A stretch of DNA of 49,372 nt from positions 1-49,372 of the forward strand of contig JAQYWC010000009.1 of assembly GCA_030145245.1 (NCBI GenBank). The letters run 5' to 3'. Positions 43,976 through 49,372 of this stretch are shown here, piece by piece; positions within the stretch are counted from its first letter, which is position 1, and every line of letters begins with the position of its first letter. A program made the translations under genes and the position numbers. The notes under the pieces are model-generated. The model did no database searches. It had not been told where the DNA came from and saw only the letters and a program-made list of their open reading frames with translations. The stretch is from Desulfobacterium sp. GTDB taxonomy: Bacteria; Desulfobacterota; Desulfobacteria; Desulfobacterales; Desulfobacteraceae.

Positions 43976-46108
43976 TTAGAACGTCACTTCCATACCTGCC
44001 CAGTAGTATCGCTCAGGGCCGAGTTTGGAACCGTGGATTTCATACTCCTCGTCGGTGAGGTTATATACGGCGCATTTAAGTTTGAGGTTTTCCTTATAAT
44101 GGAGGCAGACCGCCATGTCGTAGAGGGTGTAGGGATCAATATCAATGGTTTTACCCGACATCCTGTCCGTGTAGAAGATTTCGTCATTGTACCGGGCATC
44201 CAGGGAGGTGGACAGGCTGAACCCGGCCCCCAGGCTGTGCCGGGTCTGGATGCCGGCATTGACCTGGTAGAGGGGAACATCCCCCCGTCTTCCTTCACCT
44301 TTTTCGCAGGAATGGGTGTAGGTACCGTTGAGGTGATATCCCATCCAGCCGAGCATCTTGCCGGAAATGCCCATTTCAAATCCGTCGGTGGTGACCTCGT
44401 CCAGGTTCTCGTATTTCATCACCCCTTTGTCGATGGGATTTGAGATGAGATCTTCTGCCTTGGAATAGAAACCGGTCAGTTTGAAAACCATGTCCCGGTT
44501 CACCAGGATGGTGGTGCCGATATCATAGGACCAGATCACCTCGGGATCCAGATCCGGATTGGCTTCAAAGGGAACCCCCGGGATCATCATCCAGGTGGGG
44601 GTAAAGAGTTCGTTGAGGTTGGGTGCCCTGAAGGCCCTGCCAAGGGAACCCCTGAAACTGATCCGGTCATTGAACCGGTAGAAAAGGCCAACCTTGGGAG
44701 AAAAGGAATTTTCAGACTCGGAGTTGATGTCATAGCGGCAACCCAGGGTGGCAATGAAGCTGTCTGTGAGGTTGATCTCATCCTGGAGATAAAAGGCGAT
44801 GTTGTTCATATCCTCGTCCATGGTGTGATCAATCACCGTGCCGTCTTCTTTTGTGTTCTTCCAGTATCCCTCCATGTAATTAAAGTCTATTCCGCCGGTG
44901 AGATAGTGACTCATGCCAATGGCGCCGGAACCCTTGACCTGGACCCCGGTGTCCCGTCCCCAGTGCTCGATATCCCCGAACAGGAACAGAAAGGGAGGGG
45001 CGTCGCCCATACCGCCAGTACTACCCTTATCGCCCATGCCCGGCATGGTGCTCATGGTGCGCATACCTCCCATGCCTCCTGTGCCGCCGGAGGCAGGATT
45101 GCTTACGATATGTTCCCGCTTGGATTCACTCTTGTCGTAGTTGGTATAGATCCGCATGTCCAGATCCAGGGAATCCATGATCCTCGTCTTGCCTGAAAGA
45201 TTCAGGAAATATAAATCCTTGGTGTTTTCCCCCAGATCCCTCTGGCCCGGATCCACGTATTTGGTTTTACCATTGGCTGAATTGCTCACCGCGTAATTAC
45301 CGGTAAAGGTTAGGGAGGTGATGCCGTCCACGTCATAATCCATGCGGGCAAACAGCTTGTTGGTGTCATACTCCGCATCGGTCACTGGGGAGTAAACCTT
45401 GCTGAAGGACCCTGTGGCCATGTCATACTTGTAGTCCAGGGTCTTATCCCTGCGGTATTGGTTTCCCAGTTCCTGGCGTGCGACATCCAGGTTAAGGGAA
45501 AGTTTGTTCTTTTTGCCCAGAAGGGTGGCACCCGACTCAAAAAAGCCGTGGTCTCCGCCATATGCACGGACCTTGGCCTCATATCCCTCTTCTTTTCGCT
45601 GTTTTGTGATGACGTTGATTACGCCGCCCATTGCGTTGCTGCCGTAAAGGGAGGAAAAGGAGCCTTTTACCACCTCGATCTGTTCCACGGCAAAAAGGTC
45701 GGTCCTGAGGGGGTAGGCAAAACCGGTCAGGGCTGAATTCAACGGCACCCCGTCCATCATCATGAGTACCCGTTTTCCGCCGTCAACTCCCCTGATACTT
45801 GTTGTATACCACCAGCTCTGGGAATCGGACCCCCGGTTGTCAAGGCCGGGAAGCCCCCTCAGGGCGTTTTCCAGGTTTGTCGCTGTTGTACTTTCAAGGC
45901 GTTCGCCTGTGATTACTTCCACATCGGCAAAGAGTTCATTGGTGGATTTTGCCGACCGGGTGGCTGTGACCACCACATCTCCCATTGCGAACTCGTTTGG
46001 CGCCGGTTTGTCAAAGGCTGCGACCGGTTGCGCAAAAAACAGGGTCAACCATACCATAAAAACGGGCAGGGGCCTGTTCCCAAAAGCTTTTGTCCTCTTT
46101 ATTTTCAT
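43976..46108 (-). CDS. TonB-dependent receptor under B12 riboswitch control, Met-rich loop
   Basis: A 710-residue outer-membrane receptor. The signal peptide ends near PVAAFD. A TonB-box-like GDVVVTATR lies near residue 43. The plug (NALRGLPGLDNRG, MMDGVPLNSA, EVVKGSFSSLYGSNAMGGVI) resembles BtuB-like receptors. The barrel ends with AGMEVTF, with terminal Phe. A barrel loop at about residues 337-368 is very rich in methionine and glycine (TGGMGGMRTMSTMPGMGDKG and beyond), six Met in under 30 residues. The gene starts the operon with the ABC importer and lies behind a cobalamin riboswitch with a terminator. The ligand may be a cobalamin, cobalt chelate or other metal. Without BtuF/BtuCD next to it, I leave it unnamed. 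Confidence 0.9.
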   Translation of the reverse strand: MKIKRTKAFGNRPLPVFMVWLTLFFAQPVAAFDKPAPNEFAMGDVVVTATRSAKSTNELFADVEVITGERLESTTATNLENALRGLPGLDNRGSDSQSWWYTTSIRGVDGGKRVLMMMDGVPLNSALTGFAYPLRTDLFAVEQIEVVKGSFSSLYGSNAMGGVINVITKQRKEEGYEAKVRAYGGDHGFFESGATLLGKKNKLSLNLDVARQELGNQYRRDKTLDYKYDMATGSFSKVYSPVTDAEYDTNKLFARMDYDVDGITSLTFTGNYAVSNSANGKTKYVDPGQRDLGENTKDLYFLNLSGKTRIMDSLDLDMRIYTNYDKSESKREHIVSNPASGGTGGMGGMRTMSTMPGMGDKGSTGGMGDAPPFLFLFGDIEHWGRDTGVQVKGSGAIGMSHYLTGGIDFNYMEGYWKNTKEDGTVIDHTMDEDMNNIAFYLQDEINLTDSFIATLGCRYDINSESENSFSPKVGLFYRFNDRISFRGSLGRAFRAPNLNELFTPTWMMIPGVPFEANPDLDPEVIWSYDIGTTILVNRDMVFKLTGFYSKAEDLISNPIDKGVMKYENLDEVTTDGFEMGISGKMLGWMGYHLNGTYTHSCEKGEGRRGDVPLYQVNAGIQTRHSLGAGFSLSTSLDARYNDEIFYTDRMSGKTIDIDPYTLYDMAVCLHYKENLKLKCAVYNLTDEEYEIHGSKLGPERYYWAGMEVTF

Positions 46109-46158
46109 CCCAATCCATTCCCTTGTTCGGGCACATCTGTGCCCGGGTTTGGTTCGGG

Positions 46159-46200
46159 AAAAAAAATCCCGAACCTATTTGTTGACAAATAGATTCGGGA
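46159..46200 (-). terminator. Riboswitch-controlled intrinsic terminator
   Basis: On the minus strand TCCCGAATCTATTTG pairs with CAAATAGGTTCGGGA (15 bp with one G-U) around TCAA, followed by eight T (46166-46159). It stands between the B12 riboswitch and the receptor start, 50 bases before the ATG. This is a textbook attenuator: B12 binding should favour termination. Confidence 0.92.
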
Positions 46201-46239
46201 TGTCCCAGTTTGATCCACGAAATCTTCAGTGGCACCTCA

Positions 46240-46425
46240 GCCACGAGGAACCAACTGTCTCAACGTCATGGCAGGTCTTCTGACTTCCGGATCATTCTAC
46301 TTGCCGCGCCTTCCCGTTTTACTATAAAAACAGTGGCTCTGTACGGCGTTTGTCCCCGGTTACAGCGGCGGGCCCGTCTCCGAATTCCACGGAGTTCCCT
46401 GTTAGGCTTCTAAAAAGCACCATAA
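46240..46425 (-). promoter_or_regulatory. Cobalamin riboswitch upstream of TonB receptor/ABC operon
   Basis: On the minus strand the order is TATGGTGC, CTAACAGGGAA, GACGGGCCCGCCGCTGTAACC, the perfect B12 box GAGCCACTG (about 46330-46338), and GGAAGTCAGAAGACCTGCC (ending near 46270). These are the conserved parts of the cobalamin riboswitch. It is the second copy in the window and is closer to consensus than the one before cobN. Confidence 0.95.
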
Positions 46426-46449
46426 CGACTATGTTGTATAAAACAGTAC

Positions 46450-46479
46450 TTTATAAACAGAAGCTTTCGTTGATGTCAA
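46450..46479 (-). promoter_or_regulatory. Sigma-70-like promoter of the B12-controlled operon
   Basis: TTGACA (46479-46474) and TATAAA (46455-46450) with an 18-base spacer on the minus strand, about 25 bases before the first conserved riboswitch segment. Positions suit a transcript that starts just before the riboswitch. Confidence 0.65.
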
Positions 46480-46569
46480 GGAGTAAATAGTAAAATGAAT
46501 TTTACTACCATACCCTGAAAAAATCCGGATATTTTTTTTTGTATTTGACAGAAATGAAGCATTATGATC

Positions 46570-46604
46570 TTGTCGGCTTGTTGGTTGTCGGACAAGTGGA
46601 CAAT
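46570..46604 (+). promoter_or_regulatory. GntR-type operator candidate
   Basis: TTGTC-G-GACAA at 46585-46595 is a perfect palindrome, with a further TTGTCGG copy 15 bases upstream and GGACAA downstream. It lies about 30 bases before the GntR start codon and is the size of FadR-subfamily operators. Autoregulation is inferred. Confidence 0.55.
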
Positions 46605-46621
46605 ATTACAAGGAGCAGATT

Positions 46622-47314
46622 ATGAAACCGATTAAAAAGATGCGGATCTCAACCATGATCGTCGAAGCCATTGAAGAGATGATCATTGCTGAAAATATAC
46701 AACCCGGGGATAAACTGCCGTCTGAGAATGCGCTGGCCAAGCGTCTTGAGGTGAGCCGCACCTCGGTTCGCGAAGCGGTTCGGACCCTTGAACTCCAGGG
46801 CCGGGTAACCGTTCAGCAGGGCAAGGGCATTTTTCTTGCTGAAACCGTTGCCGGCTGGTTTGAGCGCCACCAGGAGTCCATTGAAGAGTTGTTTGATGTT
46901 CGGATTCTTGTGGAATCCCATGCTGCCTTAAGGGCTGCAAAGGCCGTCACGGACAAAGACCTTGCTGAATTTGAACGGATCCACCAGGACTACGAAGGGG
47001 CCCTCCGGGACAAAAACATTGCCAAGGCCATTGAACTGGACAAGGCGTTTCACAATAAAATCGCCGTACTCTCCGGCAACGCAACCCTGAAACATATAAT
47101 GGAGACCATTGTTTCGGAATTGACCAAGGGCTGGATCTGCAGCCTTCAGGTGCCAGAGCGCCACAAGTCAACGGTGATTGAGCATCAAGAGATCCTCAAC
47201 GCCCTGGGAGCCCGTAACATGGACCAGGCGTCGTCAAAAATGGAGACCCACTTGAGAAACGCCCTCCACGATATTGAGAACTATTATGAAAAGGGAATGC
47301 ATCATGAAGGTTGA
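46622..47314 (+). CDS. GntR-family regulator, FCD (FadR/LldR-like) subgroup
   Basis: A 230-residue regulator. The winged helix-turn-helix is at residues 10-75 (IQPGDKLPSENALAKRLEVS, RTSVREAVRTLELQGRVTV). The FCD ligand domain follows from about 90 (FDVRILVESHAALRAAKAVT) with the metal-binding histidine candidates in FHNKIA and ETHLRNA. This subgroup senses carboxylates such as lactate, gluconate and galactonate. AAGGAG lies seven bases before the ATG. Its stop overlaps the start of the next gene by 11 bases, so it is part of the operon it probably controls. Confidence 0.92.
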   Translation: MKPIKKMRISTMIVEAIEEMIIAENIQPGDKLPSENALAKRLEVSRTSVREAVRTLELQGRVTVQQGKGIFLAETVAGWFERHQESIEELFDVRILVESHAALRAAKAVTDKDLAEFERIHQDYEGALRDKNIAKAIELDKAFHNKIAVLSGNATLKHIMETIVSELTKGWICSLQVPERHKSTVIEHQEILNALGARNMDQASSKMETHLRNALHDIENYYEKGMHHEG

Positions 47315-48143
47315 AATTACGACCCTTGTTGAAAACAGTGCAGGAGAACATCACCAGCTCCAGCCGGAACACGGTTTATCCTTCCATGTTAAGGCCGGAG
47401 ACTCAACCATCCTGTTCGACACCGGGGCGTCATCCAGGTTTATTCACAATGCCGGACGTTTATCTCTGGATTTAAAGTCCATTGACCAGGTGCTCATCAG
47501 CCACGGCCATTATGATCATTCCGGCGGATACAAGTCTTTTGTAGACCAGGCCTTTAACAGGGATGCAAAGCTCCTGGTAAGACCTGGGTTTTTCAATAAA
47601 AAATATGGCGTTAAAGGCAACCGTTCAGAGTACCTGGGCAATGGGTTTACCCGGGAAGAGCTTGTTAAAGCAGGGGTTTCCATTGAAATTATTCATGAAC
47701 CTGTCAAGGAGGTGGCCCCGGGGGTCTTTTCCGTTTCAGGCTTTGAGCGCACCTGCCCCATGGAGCAGTTAAACCAGCGGTTCCGGGTCGAGAGAGACGG
47801 CGTTGAGGTGCTCGATGACTTCTCCGATGAGCAGGTGATGGTCGTGAAATCGGAAAAGGGATTGGTCGTCGTCCTGGGATGTTCCCATCCCGGGGTGATC
47901 AATATCCTCACCACGATAAACAATCGTTTTGAAGAGAAAATCCAGGCAGTTGTCGGTGGGACCCATCTGGTTGAGGCAAACCAGGAACGGCTGGAGCAAA
48001 CCATGGACTTTTTGCTGGACCAGGAGATTCCGGTTATAGGCATCTCCCACTGCAGCGGGGGGGCTGAACATTTAAGCTACATGAAATCCCGGTTAGGAAG
48101 CCGGTTTTTCCACAATAGTACAGGGACAAGATTTTCAGTTTAA
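47304..48143 (+). CDS. Metallo-beta-lactamase-fold hydrolase (COG1237-like)
   Basis: A 279-residue protein starting MKVEITTLVENSAGEHHQLQ. The zinc motif SHGHYDHSGG is at residues 66-75, followed by GCSHPGVIN, GGTHLVEAN and a final GISHCSGG, as in the group that includes the archaeal MptE-type/7,8-dihydropterin-methyl-aminobenzene phosphate synthase-like proteins. The frame extends ten codons upstream, but the ATG at 47304 has AAAGGGA before it and gives the family N-terminus. It overlaps the GntR gene and precedes the permease gene by 31 bp. Bacterial members have varied or unknown substrates; here a step in use of the imported acid is possible. Confidence 0.85.
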   Translation: MKVEITTLVENSAGEHHQLQPEHGLSFHVKAGDSTILFDTGASSRFIHNAGRLSLDLKSIDQVLISHGHYDHSGGYKSFVDQAFNRDAKLLVRPGFFNKKYGVKGNRSEYLGNGFTREELVKAGVSIEIIHEPVKEVAPGVFSVSGFERTCPMEQLNQRFRVERDGVEVLDDFSDEQVMVVKSEKGLVVVLGCSHPGVINILTTINNRFEEKIQAVVGGTHLVEANQERLEQTMDFLLDQEIPVIGISHCSGGAEHLSYMKSRLGSRFFHNSTGTRFSV

Positions 48144-48174
48144 CTAAAAAGAACAATCAATAAAGGGAAACGTT

Positions 48175-49372
48175 ATGGTCAGTGGATTGGGGTTGTTTGG
48201 CGCAATTTTGGTAGCGGTTATCGCAATGGTGATATTGATCTCCAAGTATAAATGGCATCCGTTCATCGTTTTGATCCTGGCCGCCTATTTTGTCGGAACG
48301 GTCACCGGCCTGCCGGTTGATACCGTTATCGGGCTGATAAAGAAGGGATTTGGCGGCATACTTGGAAACATCGGTATTGTCATCATCTGCGGTACCATCA
48401 TCGGGGTGATCCTTGAAAAAACCGGGGCTGCCCTTACAATGGCCAATACGATCCTGAAACTCGTTGGCAAGGATAAAGCCCCCCTCACCATGAGCCTCAC
48501 CGGTTTTGTCACAAGTATTCCGGTGTTCTGTGATTCAGGTTTTGTCATTCTTTCTCCCATCAGCAGGGCCCTTGCTGAGAAAACAGGCACCTCCCTTGCC
48601 ATCATGGCAACGGCCCTGAGCAGCGGGTTGTATGCCACCCACTGCCTTGTGCCGCCGACCCCGGGGCCGATCATCATGGCCGATACCCTTAAAGCCGATC
48701 TTGGGCTGACCATTCTCATCGGTCTTGGGATCTCCATTCCTGTGATGATGGCAGGGTATCTCTACGCAACCAAGTTCGCAAGACGGTACAGCATCGATGC
48801 CAATCCCGATGTTACCCTGGATGACCTGCTGGAAAAATACGGCGAGCTGCCCGGCGCCGTAAAATCATTTGCTCCCATTGCCGTGCCCATCATCCTGATC
48901 GCGTTTAAATCCATTGCGGATTTTCCCGTGCATCCCTTTGGAGAAGGAAATGTTAAGGCATTTCTTGATTTCATCGGTAATCCTGTCACGGCATTGCTCC
49001 TTGGCGTGGGCGCGTCCCTTTTCCTTGTTCCGGACCGGAAAACCGGGGACAGTTTCGCATTTACTGCCAGCGGTATCACCAGCGCAGCATCCATTCTGGC
49101 CATCACCGGTGCCGGTGGCGCCCTGGGACAGGTATTAAGAGAACTGCCCCTGGCAGAGGTGCTGAGTTCCTCTCTCCTGCAGTATAACATTGGTTTGCTC
49201 ATTCCCTTTATCATTGCAATGATCTTAAAGACGGCAATGGGTGCCTCCACCGTTTCCATGATCGTGACATCGGCCATGGTGGCGCCGCTGATGGTAAAAA
49301 TGGGTTTTACCTCTGAGTTTGCCAAGGTGCTGACCGTAATGGCCATCGGAGCTGGTTCCATGACCGTATCCC
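48175..49372 (+). CDS. GntP-family sugar-acid permease, 3' end cut by window
   Basis: About 399 codons are visible of a membrane protein with many transmembrane segments, starting MVSGLGLFGAILVAVIAMVI. GntP-family signatures are clear: VFCDSGFVILSPISRALAEK at about 119-138, SGLYATHCLVPPTPGP at about 150-165, and MGASTVSMIVTSAM near the end. Members carry gluconate, glycerate or other hydroxy-acids with protons. AAAGGGA lies before the ATG. It is the third gene of the GntR-hydrolase-permease operon and runs out of the window on the right, with perhaps 40-50 residues missing. Confidence 0.92.
   Translation, partial: MVSGLGLFGAILVAVIAMVILISKYKWHPFIVLILAAYFVGTVTGLPVDTVIGLIKKGFGGILGNIGIVIICGTIIGVILEKTGAALTMANTILKLVGKDKAPLTMSLTGFVTSIPVFCDSGFVILSPISRALAEKTGTSLAIMATALSSGLYATHCLVPPTPGPIIMADTLKADLGLTILIGLGISIPVMMAGYLYATKFARRYSIDANPDVTLDDLLEKYGELPGAVKSFAPIAVPIILIAFKSIADFPVHPFGEGNVKAFLDFIGNPVTALLLGVGASLFLVPDRKTGDSFAFTASGITSAASILAITGAGGALGQVLRELPLAEVLSSSLLQYNIGLLIPFIIAMILKTAMGASTVSMIVTSAMVAPLMVKMGFTSEFAKVLTVMAIGAGSMTVS

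Noticed and set aside
46210-46413. A 67-codon plus-strand frame across the cobalamin riboswitch
   Set aside because: The conserved riboswitch on the other strand explains the sequence fully.
1-49372. CRISPR arrays, tRNA or rRNA genes, complete insertion sequences
   Set aside because: Looked for in the gaps between genes; no regular spaced repeats, cloverleaf or transposase reading frame was found.

Overview
The window looks like a piece of chromosome from a strictly anaerobic, metabolically versatile Desulfobacterota-type bacterium (Desulfobacterales-like sulfate reducer is my inference; no sulfate-reduction gene is present to prove it). The reasons are an oxygen-sensitive glycyl radical enzyme with its activase, a selenocysteine formate dehydrogenase paired with an [FeFe]-hydrogenase, a CobN-type cobalt chelatase under B12 control, a DUF362 ferredoxin-like protein, and Gram-negative outer-membrane TonB receptors. 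No rRNA, tRNA, CRISPR array or intact insertion sequence was seen.

Layout. 1-4.5 kb (minus): a TetR repressor, a 988-residue fusion of an SCP2-like lipid-binding domain to a glycyl radical enzyme, and its radical-SAM activase (cut by the window edge), all behind a promoter covered by a perfect 20-bp inverted repeat. 4.7-7.6 kb (minus): a DUF4198 periplasmic protein and a TonB-dependent receptor, probably for metal uptake. 7.65-8.29 kb: a gene-poor stretch with strong RNA-like hairpins. 8.3-10.85 kb (plus): hisC and a 487-residue protein I cannot identify. 10.9-16.55 kb (minus): a metallo-beta-lactamase-fold lipoprotein, an AcuB-like CBS protein, a chemoreceptor, a solute-binding protein and an RtcB-type RNA ligase. 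16.7-21.35 kb: a ZIP metal transporter (minus), then a SpoIIAA-like protein, an NCS2 purine/uracil permease and an amidohydrolase (plus), the last two probably a nucleobase import and deamination pair. 21.5-24.3 kb (minus): an AT-richer block with DUF2157 and DUF4824-type proteins and a stand-alone SIR2-family protein. 24.3-25.95 kb (minus): an HDOD signalling protein behind a c-di-GMP-I riboswitch and terminator.

26.1-31.2 kb (minus): fdhA (one selenoprotein gene interrupted by an in-frame UGA with a recognisable SECIS hairpin) and an [FeFe]-hydrogenase; both have the same iron-sulfur N-terminus. A MarR regulator lies upstream, and near-identical operator-like repeats sit before marR and before fdhA. 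31.2-34.8 kb: DUF362 protein, a decapitated short-chain dehydrogenase, a MoaD/ThiS-like protein (minus) and an alpha/beta hydrolase (plus).

34.9-46.5 kb: two cobalamin-riboswitch operons pointing at each other. The plus-strand one makes CobN; the minus-strand one makes a TonB receptor and a complete nickel/peptide-type ABC importer. Their 3' ends overlap by 43 bp. The receptor and the binding protein each carry a methionine-rich insertion, so the working model is that B12 shortage turns on cobalt (or other metal chelate) import together with cobalt insertion. 46.6-49.4 kb (plus): a GntR/FCD regulator, a metallo-beta-lactamase-fold protein and a GntP-type permease that runs off the window, probably a sugar-acid or hydroxy-acid utilisation operon.
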